From NCBI GenBank assembly GCA_903813345.2, contig CAIIXF020000002.1:19918455-19982454 (forward strand): 64,000 nucleotides of DNA. Direction: 5' to 3'. The translations under genes were made by a program, and so were the position numbers. The DNA comes from Owenia fusiformis (taxonomy: Eukaryota; Annelida; Polychaeta; Sabellida; Oweniidae). Below the pieces are notes generated by a model. That model ran no database searches. It saw only the letters and a list, made by a program, of their open reading frames with translations, and was not told the DNA's origin. How positions within the stretch are numbered: position 1 is the first letter of the stretch; every line of letters begins with the position of its first letter. Below, piece after piece: positions 21,785 through 33,530 of this stretch.

Positions 21785-24070
21785 TCGGGTGGGTATAAAA
21801 ATGGGGCGTAGTTTGACCGAAATACTCTTATATCCACTTCTAAAGATTTTCACACTCAAAGGTCATCACACGTTTAACACTATTCCACACCTGGATGACT
21901 CTAGAACTGCAGTTAGTATCATTCAAGATTGTTGCCAAAATTCTTTCGTTTTCGATAAACCAACAATTTCAGCTAAACTAAATTGGATCTGGATTCCAAA
22001 TATTTCGCCATGTAAACTAACATCACAAGAAAACTTTCAAGAATCCGCGATTTTGGAGAAATTTAAAGATACGGCCTCACTTCGAATGACTTTAACTGAA
22101 CTTGACACGTCAGAAACGAAAACGAAAGAATTTGGGCCACCATCTTGAATGATACTAATTGCAGTTAGAGTCATCTAATGTAGCAGTGGAACAGTGCTTA
22201 ATATACAAATCAAATATCAGTTTCATCCTTTAAGATTTCTGTTCATTGGACATGAGTAAGAACGCACATTCGGGACATTTCAAAATGATGTCCTTCCTTA
22301 TTTCAATTGAAAAGGTGATCAATTGGTCCTCAATCTTATTGGTAGATGGTACACAAACCTTTTTCCATGAACTGTTTGATGCCTTAATCTCCTTATTAAA
22401 AGTTTTAACTATAGAATGTCCCGCTTTCTTTTACCATAAACGCGATCATCTGTCTATGACGCCCAATCTTATAATGGAAAGTATAATTTTTATCCGTGAA
22501 GTCAATTTTCTTCACATTCTTCGTCAAAAGCTTATCATCAACGTTTCTACAGCGTCTTTTTCTATTCTCTCACACCATTTTATCCACTGTTGAAGTCCGT
22601 ATTCGCCTATGATTTTAATCTTAGTTCTTTAAGAGCAAACAATATTTGGCCGTCCACTGTCCGACTTCCTATCTACAGAACCAGTTCTCTCAACTTTCTA
22701 ATCACATGGTTTACAGAAATTTTATCTAGTTTTGCCCGGTCTTTCGCAATTTTTGCCGCTCTCCAACCCTATTCATTAACATTTTACGATCAATTCCTTG
22801 TTTGCCGCAGAGAAAGGCATCTTGATTCAGAAAACCTGTGCCTCTCTGAACGTGCATTTTAATTTTAGGCTATGTTTTCATTGTAACCCTGTGTGTACAT
22901 TACCCCCCTATCACACCAAACTCGTTCTTGCCAGTCCTACGAAAATGTCGTAAAACGGGCTCAATCTGGCTGTGGTCGGGAATCATGTCTAAAATAATTA
23001 GCTACTTCGTTCATAAACAGTCTTCAATACGTCCATCTCATTCGCAGTTCGTTCAGGTCGCACCTTGTCGGAGTGCAACGTCGTATAATGCGTCCCTTAG
23101 TCCAGAAGGTCATCATGACCTGATTACAGAACGGTATGGTCGCCACCGAATTTTGAATCATTTCAAAATTCTAAAATCACCTTCCCGTCCGAGAACGTTC
23201 ATGAAGTTCGTAAATAGTCCTTAGAAAGTTGCAGCTACGTTCATTCCGTTCGCACGCAGTTTAAAACCAGTTTTGAAGAACGCAGTGGCAACTTGTTGTT
23301 TGGTGTGATAGCTATGTTTTTGCTAACTCGTTCATAAGCAGTCTTTAATACGTTCTTAATCAGTTTTAACCCGTTTGCAATTAGTTGTACATCGTTCTCA
23401 ATACGTCCTCGGACAGTTCAACTCGTTGTAAAAACGTCCCTAGTAGGATTGAAGTACGACGGTTCCGTTCGTAGTACGTCCAGCTCGTCGTTAGTACGTT
23501 GTCACTCGTTCTAATTGTAGAACGTGACGACCACGAGAGCATTTTGAGCATGTTCTAAGTTCTAAAGGACCTACCCGTTCAAGTACGTTCGATGAAGTTT
23601 GTAAATAGTAAATAGTAGACCCCAAACGGTTCTAAGTACGTCCAGTCCGTTCGTACACAGTTGAAGCCCGTTTTCGAAAACATAGCGAGAACTAGTTTGG
23701 TGTGATAGTAGGGTTATAATGGAAAGTATAATTTTCATCCGTGAAGTCAATTTTCTTCACATTCTCCGTCAAAAGCTTATATCATATTTGCCGCTCTCCA
23801 ACCCTTGTCATTGAAACATGTTGCGATGATTTCCTTGTTGGCCGCAGAGAAAAGCGTCTTGATTCAGAAAAACCTGTGCCTCTCTGAACAAGCGTTTTTG
23901 AGATTTTGTTTTCATTTTAACCCTGGGAACAGATTACTCAAGCTGCGACCTTAAAAATCGGTCTGTACACTACCAACATCCTGAAATTTGACTTTTAAAG
24001 TTTGAAAGGGTTTGAACAAAGTATGATGGTGCAATGTAGCTTCAAAACACCGCCCATTTTTATGCCCATC
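21785..24070 (-). mobile_element. Degenerate mariner-type transposon (copy 2) with a nested element
   Basis: Ends GGGTGGGTATAAAAATGGGG and CCCATTTTTATGCCCATC. On the minus strand the decayed transposase shows a helix-turn-helix signature (ERTGSV followed by SDSGRP) near 22650-22700 and a catalytic-type FTDKNYTF motif near 22490-22530, both typical of Tc1/mariner. Stops break every frame. An unrelated element (22909-23706) sits inside, and a second copy of the flanking transposase part follows at 23710-23910. It precedes the duplicate MS4A-like exon just as copy 1 precedes the original. Confidence 0.7.
22909..23706. mobile_element. Nested DNA element with TATCACACCAAACT termini
   Basis: Starts TATCACACCAAACT and ends AGTTTGGTGTGATA. 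The inside is full of short CGTTC/ACGTCC/AGTACG motifs repeated in both orientations, without a transposase. An internal TTTGGTGTGATAG near 23295-23315 suggests a compound or foldback structure. A solo end is present at 9850-10030. About 800 bp. Confidence 0.65.
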
Positions 24071-24088
24071 TGATATTGTACAGTAAAC

Positions 24089-24271
24089 ATGAAGAACCAG
24101 CCTCAATCACAAGTTAGTGGTACAGTTGAAAAATTCAATGGAAGAGCAGCAAAGATTTTGGGATCCTTGATGGTTGTCCTTGGGACCATATCCATTTCTC
24201 TAGGGATCGCAGCTATGAAAGTTTTTGCAGCTATGAATTACATTGGTACAGGAATCTGGTGCGGATTGTTA
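24089..24271 (+). pseudogene. Duplicate of MS4A-like coding exon 1 (orphan exon)
   Basis: Same 183-bp structure as 12462-12644 with ATG, open frame and GTAAGT donor. The 61 residues differ at seven positions, including a Lys inside the end of helix 1 (AAMKVF for AAMIVS). Introns and elements on both sides are duplicated too (21370-25205 against 11280-13590). I found no counterparts of exons 2-5 downstream to 36 kb, and the possible 5' UTR exon is not duplicated. It may be a dead fragment, or it may splice to distant exons; the intact frame keeps the second option open. Confidence 0.6.
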
Positions 24272-24300
24272 GTAAGTAAATATTTCAGTACTACTATAAA

Positions 24301-24486
24301 TCGGGTGTCCCAAAAAATGAGACACTTTTTGACAAGTATTTTCTCGGCATATAATTGATCTTTTTATATTTCTACCACTTGCTCATGATACGCAGACTAC
24401 TTTCAAGTACAAATTTTCAGTGAATTTGGTTCATCAGTTGTCGAGGAAACACTTGCCAAAAAGTGTCTCAGTTTTTGGGACACCCG
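24301..24486. mobile_element. MITE after the orphan exon (copy 2)
   Basis: Starts CGGGTGTCCCAAAAAATGAG and ends with its complement CTCAGTTTTTGGGACACCCG, with better preserved ends than the copy at 12673-12867. Confidence 0.7.
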
Positions 24487-24995
24487 ATACATTCGACTAC
24501 TGTGTTTTCAATATCTGGTTTTGCTTCTTTTAAAAGAGGGCTTCATCTACTAATGTATTTGACCTACTGAAAGACATACACTTTTTAGCTTGTTCATGTT
24601 CAAGAATGATACGTTTCCAAAATCATTTATCATATGTTTAGTAAGTATTATAACATCACGAACGCCGATGTCTTATAATAATTTATCAAATTGTGAGATC
24701 GCGGGAGGGGGATTATAGATCTTTTAATCGATATAATGTTTGAAAAGGACCCAAAAGTATAATTATTTTTTCTCAAAAAACTGAGTGAGAATGTCAAAAT
24801 TCATAAAACACCTTTTATTGTATTAGCAAGTATTGTTGTACATTAGTGACAGATCATGAGTAGAGATATAAAACAGAAAGATTTAGCCAATATCTAGCAA
24901 ACATTTTATTGCCCACATCAATGCGTGATTGTGAATTCTGATCGATTGCGCATTTAATATTTTTTGATTGAACTCCACTTTGCATTTAATTGTTA

Positions 24996-25205
24996 CACTG
25001 GTGATCCGCTCGATTACGCTGGTTACCGAAACGTTTCGGTAACAAAATGTCGGAACGTCGAAGGTACGATTTTTCTTTTTTCCTTATTTCACGCGTTGTA
25101 GGCAGAATCCACACGACGTTTTTTCTCACAAACGTGTATCAGTATCATACGAAAATGTACATGTTTGCGAAAAAATAGCTCAGTGAAGACAACAGAATCG
25201 ATTTT
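24996..25205. repeat. Foldback element, half copy C
   Basis: Starts CACTGGTGATCCGCTC, carries the palindrome GTTACCGAAACGTTTCGGTAAC and the GGAACGTCGAAGGTACGA motif, and stops after the left arm. Another piece (GTAGGCAGAATTCCCACGAC) lies at 25858-25990. Confidence 0.65.
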
Positions 25206-25209
25206 TACA

Positions 25210-26580
25210 GAATTTCATCCTGCTTGCAGCGAGAAGACGGACCGGTTCGGGGCAATCTGCTTGCAACGAGAAGACGGACCGGTTCGGGGCAATAGCTGAT
25301 GAAATTCTTTGTCACAAAGTTTGGCATTTTTTATAAAATCAAACACGCGTCATTGAAACTCACAAGATGTAAATAGCATGTCATTTACATCATACCTTGA
25401 TGGGGAAAAATAGATCTTATATGTTAGAAGTACTAAATAAAAGTTATCGTGGAAATGAGACAGTCGTTCTCGAGAGAAAAGAGCATAAATGCGCATTTAG
25501 AGAGTTTTGGTCCGTTTAAAAATCTGTAAAAAATTGGGGTACTTAAAAGCATCGGGAGGCATCATATATTTCAAATTAGACACGAGGAAGTCAATATTGA
25601 GCAAGTTATGGCTATTTTAAATTCAAATAAAACCGTTAACCCGTACCGGTCCAACTTTTGACCGGTACCGGTCAATTTTCGTTAGCTGCGTATACCAAGG
25701 GTGTTATACAGGGTGTTAAAAAACGCAACCCAAAGAAATCGCCATATCTTGGAAAAAACTAATTCAATTAGGTTCATTTTTCAGGACAGAAAGAAGAGAC
25801 TGTGTATGTTTAGCTCAAGTAGATGGTTAGTTGTAAAATAGGATGCCTTGGACACCTGTTGTAGGCAGAATTCCCACGACATTTTGTCACAAATGGTATC
25901 AGTATAACATATTTTAGAAAATGTGCATGTTTGCGAACAAATAGCTCAAAAGATCACAGAATCGTCTTTTTTAATTCCTCACTAGGTTACTTAAAGGGAA
26001 CAGGTTAAAAGTGCAGATCCATGCCCGTAAGACATTTTATTCCAGGGGGGGGGGGGCTGCGGTTTTTAATAAAGAGAAAATAAAATAGTCATTTTTTCTG
26101 CGGAAATCAAATCGCGTAAGTCAGAGGGGAGGGGAATCAGTTACTCTCTATATTAAAGTCACTCAGCCTATTTTGTAGTAGTTTATTGTTTTCATATTGT
26201 TTTTAGACTAAATGTTATATGAGCAATTTGGAGAAACATTGGAATAGGGGGAGGGTGTGCTAGAAGGTAATAGAATCAATTTAAAGAAATTCTGATTTTT
26301 TTATCATTTTCTTCTTAGAGGAGCGAGTGGGCAGCACAGGACAATTTTACTAATTCAAGATGCTGTCTGGTTAATTCTGAGCACTTTTAATGTGTTTGAC
26401 TAAATGAATGCTTTAGTGTTTGGGATGCGGTGTCAGAATTATTTATTATTTCATTATGTCACTTGGTGATTTCTGGGCACTTTTAAAGTGTTTTAAAAAA
26501 TTAACAAATCGAATTGTAAATATAAAGGGATGTGTAGGGACATAGTAAAACTGCTAACTGGTCACAGGTGCTTCCCCACT
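25210..26580. other. Spacer with a short direct repeat and a foldback piece
   Basis: A GC-rich motif (CGAGAAGACGGACCGGTTCG) occurs twice in tandem at about 25235-25290. TACCGGTCCAAC and GACCGGTACCGGTC lie near 25643-25675, and a foldback piece is at 25858-25990. No exon was recognised. Confidence 0.4.
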
Positions 26581-26587
26581 CAACTAG

Positions 26588-26836
26588 GACACTATTTGTC
26601 CTCTTAGGTGTGGGATGACAAATGAAATGACAAGGCATTTTCTCTTAGATTGCCTTGAACTTCATGAAAGTAGGAGCGACTTGTTGGCAGTTTTAAGTGA
26701 CAGAATATTTGATGGATATGATATGGTTGAAAAAATGGAGGTCCTACTAGGAAAAAATGAAGCATTAGACTACAGAATGTATGCGAAGATAATGGTAAGT
26801 GTCAAACACATGTTAAAAACAAGAGTTGCTCTATAA
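26588..26836 (+). mobile_element. 3' end of a non-LTR retrotransposon (reverse transcriptase C-terminus)
   Basis: An open frame with CPLRCGMTNEMTRHFLLDC (Cys/His knuckle C-x3-C-x8-H-x5-C) followed by a leucine-rich end and TAA matches the C-terminal zinc knuckle of LINE ORF2 proteins, which is typically near HFLLxC. A TAG stands directly before the frame, so this is a 5'-truncated relic. AT-rich tail sequence follows. The polymerase and endonuclease domains are absent. Confidence 0.6.
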
Positions 26837-26969
26837 ACTATTAAATCAGCACAGTTTGCGTTGTAAATATATATATTTTTATTTTTATATTTTTAATATT
26901 GCCACATTAACTTTATAATTATTATGTACTCATCTGCATAGGTGGAAATAAAGATACATAAACATAAAC

Positions 26970-27960
26970 AAATGCAACTTCCAAACATTCCCAATTGTTT
27001 CGTGGGGGGTGTGAGAAGTGCCTCCACCCTAGAAAATTTTACACTTTTGAGATGCTATTTGGCGCTTTCTGGGCACTTTCAAGCTGTATGAGTCAATAAA
27101 AATGTGTTTCAATTGGGGTGGGGTGGGGATACCAGAGGGGGAGCAAGGGGTTTTCAGTCAGAAACATTGACCATTTGAAGGTGCTATTTGATAATGTCTG
27201 GGCACTTTAAAAGTGTCTGAGATAATACATGAAATTCATATTTTTTCAATTGTTTTGTGGGGATGTGATGGGTGACCAACTCTCCTAGAAAATTTTACAA
27301 ATTTAAGATGAAATTTGGTGCTTTCTGGGCATTTTTAAAGTGTATGAGTCAATTAAAAATGAACAATAATCACTTTTTTCAAATTTTGGGGGTGTCAAGG
27401 GGGGGGGGGGTGCCAAAAGGGGGAGGTAGGGTTGGGGTGCCAGAGGGGGGAGCAAGTGTTTGTCCCCCATATCTGTCCCCCAGAAACATTGACCAAAAAA
27501 GGTGCTATTTGATGAAGTCTGGGCACCTATAATGTGTCTGAGACAATAAATGAAACAAATTCAGAACTTTTGTCTATTATTATGTGGGGGATGTGAGGGG
27601 CCTACTTCCTTAGAAAATTTTACAATTTTAAGATGCTATTTGGTGCTTTCAGGGCACTTTTACAGTGTATGAGTCAATAAAAAAGATTAAATCATAATTT
27701 TTTTTCAATTTTTTTTTTGGGGGGGGTGCCCGAGGGGGGAGGTGGGGTGAGGATGCCAGAGGGGTAGCAAGTTTTAGAAATATTGACTATATCAAGGAGT
27801 TCTTTGATGATGTCTGTACATAAAACAAATTCAGAACTTTTCAATTGTTTTGTGGGGGGGGGGGAGTTGTGAGGGGTGGCCCACTAACCCTAGAAATTTT
27901 ACAATTTTAAGATGCTATTTGGTGCTTTCTGGGCACTTTCAAAGTGTATGAGTCAATGGA
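26970..27960. repeat. Degenerate G-rich tandem array
   Basis: The phrase GATGCTATTTGGTGCTTTCTGGGCACTTT recurs in more or less altered form near 27050, 27180, 27307, 27500, 27631 and 27911, separated by G-runs (up to nine or more) and GTGTATGAGTCAATAAA-like stretches. Related wording occurs at 26370-26500. The open frame at 27272-27532 is part of this array. Confidence 0.6.
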
Positions 27961-27999
27961 AAAGAAATTAGAAAAAAATTTCAAAAAAAAAATTCTGAG

Positions 28000-30090
28000 A
28001 GGTTGTGTTACAGTGTGTATTTTTGAATTAAAGAAATTATTTTCCAAGCAACAATACTTTTCCGTATTTATTCTAACAATATCACTTCCAATAAGTTTGA
28101 GAATGAATGGATTTTCAATATTTGGGAAGAATGAAACGAATTAATTTATTAGACATGACACATAGACAAGCTACTTTGACTAATTGACAGAAGCTATCAC
28201 GTGATAGCTTGTACTATCATCTAGGAGCTAGAGCCCATGGGAATTTTTGAGTACACATAGAATATCTACTTGATCTTTATATATTTTTACAACTTGCTAA
28301 TTTACTGCTGAAATTGTACAGGAAAAAAGGGTCGAGTTTATTACTGAAGTTGACTTGACTTGGGTTTGAGTTTTACTGGGTTAAGTTGACTTGGGGTTGA
28401 GATGACCAGGAAACGCTTTCAAACTCCTGGTTATGCCGTTGCCTCGCCCTTCCCATATTAATCTTTGTTTCTTATGACGCACCTGTATCTGTTAAGGTTT
28501 ACGTTTACTTCTGTTATTTATTTACATCATACTATATTATTGATTGAATTCAATAGAATTATCAAACGCATTTTATTACATATAAGCTTTTAAAATGTTT
28601 GCAAAACGAACTGACACTTTTTATTCCTGGCATATATAGTGTTTCCACTTAGTTGTTATGTTGGTTGGTACTCAGGGGTTTATTTCTCGAAAGTTTGTAA
28701 TCATTCCGACCATTAGTAACTCCTACAATGTCCGATTGTTGTTTGCAAAATTTATTTTTAGCTTGCATTTCTCGAAATTAGTAACTGCGAAAATTACTAA
28801 CTTTCTTCTCAACGTTACTAAAAGGTCGTCATGTGCGATTTTTGTCGTAACTTTATGTACACCTCTTGCGGTCTTGCAACAGATCTTTTTAGTATACAAG
28901 AAATTCATTTAAGTTCGATATCCAACTGGAAGTGTTCTGGGAGAGTTCTACGAACTTACTAAAGTCTAGGGTATTAAATGTTCAGAAGACTTAGAACAGT
29001 CAATCTCTCTTCTTTCATTGTTGAACGCATTCCCGGGAGATTTAAGATGATAAGAGATTAATGGCAAGGACACTTCAAGTGCTTTAAAACGTGCAAAATT
29101 GATAAAATGCAAATTGTATTATTAATTATTTTAGAATGTATGCTACATTGGAAGGTCTTAGTAAAAAGGAATGGGAAACTTTATGAGGTTCTCCTGTATT
29201 TTTGTGGTTAATAAGTGATAGGTAAAATAAAAAATGCCCCACTTACGATTGATTATTTTCAACGAGACGCATGGGGTATTGCCGCACAATACAGCTATGC
29301 CACTGGACCCGATTATAATGAACCTCATATCGAAATGAGATTGGCACAGAAATCGCACAAAATGGTGGTAATTGGATGACGTGAAGGCGAATGGTTCACT
29401 TGAACCGATCGAAAATAAAAATTATTGGCGACATCTTTTCATACATATTCATTCATCTTTTCGGCTCCCGGGGGGGGGGGGGATTTCACAAAGATGAGCG
29501 TAGGCAGTTACCAGTTTTACACCAGGTGGCTCGCTCGGGTCAGATAGCATGGCGGGTATAGTAGAAAGTTCCCTTTAACTTAAATTACATCTGTTTTAAT
29601 GGTTCAATTTTCATATAACCCTTATGTATCAAATAGTTATGCAAATTAAAATATGTCAGGTAAAGGAAAATGTTATATTTCCAATACAAGAAAAGATATT
29701 TCACTTTTTGTGATTTTGTAATATGGGGTCTATGGGGAATCAACCCGAACTAGAAGTCACATTTTCAAAAAAAATTAAATTTTCAAAGTTGATAAACAAT
29801 TTTCGAAACCATATTTCTAGATGTACTTTTACATGTAGATTTCAAATATGACATCACTTTGACTGAATTTAAATGTTTAATGATGTAAATCAAGATCATT
29901 TCTACTCTCATCTAGTTTATTGGCACCCCGGGGGATTGGCACGTTCGAAAACCAATTTTGTGAACAGGCCTCATTTGCTATTGATATAGCTCCGAGAATC
30001 TCCCGGTTTTATGAATATTCTAAAGTTTAGATAGAGCAACTTAAATAGTTTTATCGTAGTTTTGGAATGATGTAGTTGAACTGATGTTAC
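28000..30090. other. Repeat-rich spacer, partly duplicated at 34-35 kb
   Basis: Stretches 29160-29390 and 29400-29580 reappear in altered form at 34070-34210 and 34620-34740 (for example TTGGCGACATCT followed by TCATATTCATTCATC). The minus and plus frames at 28658-28912 overlap one another and show no domain. Confidence 0.4.
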
Positions 30091-30198
30091 ATGCAACATG
30101 CCCGTAGCCAGGTTTTGGTTAGGAGGGGGCGGTCCGAGACATTTCAAAAAGTGCTGGACCGAGTGTCCACCTTGATTTATGGCTGTTTTTCTGTTACA

Positions 30199-30336
30199 GA
30201 AATTGATTAATTATCTTCAAAAGGACATATCCAACATCCCTATCCCCAATGATTTTAAACCATTTTGTAGTTTTACCGATATTGGATTAAAGCAAGATGA
30301 ATACATAATCTTTCCTGTCGATGAAAATGAAATAAG
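30199..30336 (+). CDS. Candidate exon of an unidentified protein
   Basis: The acceptor TTTCTGTTACAG precedes AAATTGATTAATTATC; the frame reads NYLQKDISNIPIPNDF, then FKPFCSFTDIGL, to DENEIR, and a possible donor GTATGC follows. Composition looks like real protein, not chance. The frame continues to a TGA at 30398, with AATAAA at 30424. I do not recognise the family. It may be a lone exon of a gene or a fragment of a mobile-element protein. Confidence 0.3.
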
Positions 30337-30984
30337 GTATGCCCTTGGGAGCCATATAAACAAACCCACACGCTTCTGGAGGTGCACTTCTGCCGTTTGA
30401 CCCATCAGAAATCATTTTAAAATAATAAAGTGTGACCAATCGATTTGGCATGAGCCAATAACCAATCAAAACTGTGCATATGTTAATTTGTCTTACTCAT
30501 AATGCTTACAGCAATATTTAGAAGATTTGTTTAATCTAAATAAAACAATATATTTTGAAATCAAAAGTGCATTTAGAAGCAAGTAGTAGCAGCATCAACC
30601 ATTCAAACTAGGCAGCATTTTAGGCAGCATTTTAGATAGCATTTTATGAGGGTTACAAAGTTTTTTTCATGATCATCGTTCTTCGTTAATTTACTTGGTT
30701 CTTACTTACTTACAAATGGAATTAAAATATTTTGCAGTCTATATTTGTTTTTGGAAACACGATATGCAACATTATTACCACCTTGGAGGGCCTGTTCTAG
30801 GGGTTTTAGTACTAGTTGAGAAGGCATTTAAATTGCTATATTGACGTGAGCAATATTGTGTCGGGCGTTAATGACTTTAGTCGGGCAATAATGACATTAT
30901 CCGCCCGGCTATGTTTCCCGGGAAAAGTGATATCGTTCAGTGCGTAAGATTTTCTATTTCAAATTTGCTATTTCAGCCCTGGGT

Positions 30985-31125
30985 ATTAACGGTGGTAATA
31001 ATAGTAATAACGTCATTTCTGCGGGCAAAATAGTGAAATATTGGACCTTGGGCCTGCGGCCCTTGGTCCAATATTTCACTATATTGCCCTTTGAAATGAC
31101 GTTATTGTACTATTACTCTACGCGC
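30985..31125. mobile_element. Near-perfect palindrome (small foldback element)
   Basis: AGTAATAACGTCATTTC, GGGCAAAATAGTGAAATATT and GGACC are mirrored by GGTCC, AATATTTCACTATATTGCCC and GAAATGACGTTATTG around a GGGCCTGCGGCCC centre. Arms are about 60 bp with few mismatches. It will form a strong hairpin if transcribed. Confidence 0.7.
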
Positions 31126-31429
31126 CCACGCATATTTAGCAATTAAAACACAAATAATGAATAATTCATACTCACTGGCAAACAAAATATCAATTGGAGA
31201 GTGTGAATTATTCCTCACTATATGAATTGTCTACTGGGGAAAAAATGCTTGCATTGTATTTTTCAAGAATCATGGTGAAAGTATCCGAAGTATCCAAAAA
31301 TTATGTCCAGCCAAAATTTGGCTGGCCCAGTAGATTTTCAAAGACACCAGGGGTGGCCACGAAAACAAGAGAGGGGACCCAAAAGGTTCCACGCTTGCGC
31401 AGAAGAAAATTAGGGCCAACATTTTTAGC

Positions 31430-31800
31430 TTTTGCGTCCGTGCGTGCAGATTTGTCCATCCGACTCGCGAAATCCACTTTTCTGTCAACAACGGTGGCAC
31501 GTTTTAAAACCTCTGTCGATAGGATTCCTGTTTTATAAGTTATTTCTGTTCAACATCAATACAGAAAACCCCTGGGACTCCTGGTTCAAAAGCTCACCTA
31601 TTTTTAAAATGGCCGCCATTTTTGTCTCGCGGAACTCACTTTTGACCCATTTCCTAGCTTTACAAATAATTTCAAGTGTCCTACATTGTAAAAATCCATG
31701 TCAATGCAAAAAAGTAATATCCGTTTTTTCAGCCATATTACTTAACATCGATTTGTCCATCTGTCTCGGTCAGTCCAAATAGTGGCAAGTGGCTTGAAAT
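31430..31800 (+). repeat. Dispersed repeat, related to 50660-51260
   Basis: Phrases such as TTTTAAAACCTCTGTCGATAGGATTCC, TTCAACATCAATACAGA and TTTCCTAGCTTTACAAATAATTTCA occur here and reverse-complemented, twice in tandem, at 50660-51260. The apparent 116-aa and 114-aa frames are this repeat. Confidence 0.6.
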
Positions 31801-32650
31801 AATTTTGTTACAAAAAAAACCACGGTACTATTTTTTAATGTTGTTAAAAATGACTAGTTAGTTGATTTAGACGGAACAAAATTCGAGCCAAATTATCATG
31901 GCCTGTAAAATAATAGCTTGTGAGAGACGTAGCCAGAGCATACTCCCCCGGAGTTCTGAGCGATTCTAGGATCAAAATTACGATTAACTGTTTTAAAAAA
32001 TTGAATTTATAGGCTTATTTAGCGCGTTCTGGGCGATTAAAGGATCAAAATATATGATGAACTTCAATTTACACTTTTGGTCTGGACTCTTTATAGAACG
32101 CGACTGCATATCATGCGTATATTTAGCTACGAAAACTTTGAAGTTTGATCTTTGTTTGAAGGCCCAACTTAGGGGGAGGGGGTAGCCCCCTCGCGTCCGG
32201 CAGTGAGTCAGTGTAAGATTTTGCATTTTAAACACACATCAATCATAAAAATGAAGTTTCCAATTAAATACAACAAACGAATCATTAAGTTGTCTCGCTT
32301 TTCTAGTCAATTTAGAATTTTATAAAAAGAAATTGGCAATTACATCAAAAAACACCGTACATATGTCACCAAAAAAAGAAAATTCTTCCAGAAAGCAAAA
32401 AAGGTAAGTCCACATTTTATAGGAGATATGTTGGGGGTTGGCCAACACGAGTCTCCCGAGCCCCCTGGCTACGGGCCTGTGTTAAACTGAAATAAATGTA
32501 ATTCCCACGATTCTAAATGTTACTTTGCGCATGTGCTGTCTTGAGAGCTCCCGATTGTTCATGCGATCATGACCTGCAATTTGATCAGACTTCAGTGATT
32601 TAAATAAATTATTTTCATGAATACGAAGTTATACGACAGAATTATGGGAG
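31800..32650. other. Spacer with fragments of the G-run repeat
   Basis: No gene. A CCCCCTGGCTACGGGCCTG end of the dispersed G-run repeat lies at about 32458-32480. Confidence 0.35.
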
Positions 32651-33530
32651 CTACACCGAGCTACTACTATTTCTCCGACGGCTCCCTTATGAAGCTGAAT
32701 ATGGATCTCATGGAGAAATACACTGATCATCATTTGAATTTGATGAGCATTTGAATTTGATAACTGATCTCATAGACACACGTGGTAATTTGAAGAGGAA
32801 AGAGGACAACTTTGGATCTTTGGAATATTCAGTGATAATTTGAAGAGGACAACTATGGACATACATTGTAAGTATATATTAAGTGATAATTTGAAGAGGA
32901 CAACTATGGATCTTACTTAGGAATATTCAATGATAATATGAAGGAACAACTTTGGATCTCTGGCATATTCAGTGGTATGGACAACTATGGATCTTAGGTA
33001 TATTTAGTGATAATTTGAAGAGCACAATCTTGGATCTTAGGCATATTCAGTGATAATTTGAAGAAAACAACTTTGGATCTCGGGCATACTCAGTGGTAAT
33101 TTGAAGGGGACAACTATGGATCTCAAACATATTAAGTGGCCATTGGAAGCTGAAAACTATGGATCATGTGGAAACATGTAGATCGAGATAAATCAGAATA
33201 GACATCAAAACTTAATTTATTTTTAGGGTATTACAATTTTAATGTGAAATCATTAGCCCTTCTGGTTACATTCCATTGGAGTTTAGATAAATCCATTTGG
33301 AAAGTTCTGAGGAATCAAGAAATAATAGGACCTTTGTCAGATGTAAGTAATCTGGCCTGACCAAAACCTCTACTGCCATCTACTTGTTTATCTAGACAGC
33401 AACTCATCTATTGAACATATTATTTCAACAGCATTTAATAGATTAAAACCGCACACTTCATCAAATCAACATAAATTTCACTTCTGCAAAATGTTTTCAA
33501 GGAACTGACAAGTTTACAAGTTTAATCACT
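32650..33530. repeat. Degenerate tandem repeats, segment duplicated at 34980-35770
   Basis: Units of about 60-70 bp containing GATAATTTGAAGAGGACAACTATGGATCT with CATATTCAGTG repeat several times at 32800-33140 and in fewer copies at 35170-35370. The following AAAACTATGGATC, GAAATCA..AGCCCTTCTTGTTACATTC and CTAGACAGCAACTCCTC phrases also match between the two places, so the whole block is a segmental duplication. Confidence 0.6.

Noticed and set aside
21789-22862. Plus-strand open frames of 90-119 codons as host genes
   Set aside because: They are antisense to a decayed minus-strand mariner transposase bounded by terminal inverted repeats.
31194-31782. 114- and 116-codon open frames as genes
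   Set aside because: Part of a dispersed repeat that is present in two more copies at 50660-51260 with stops.
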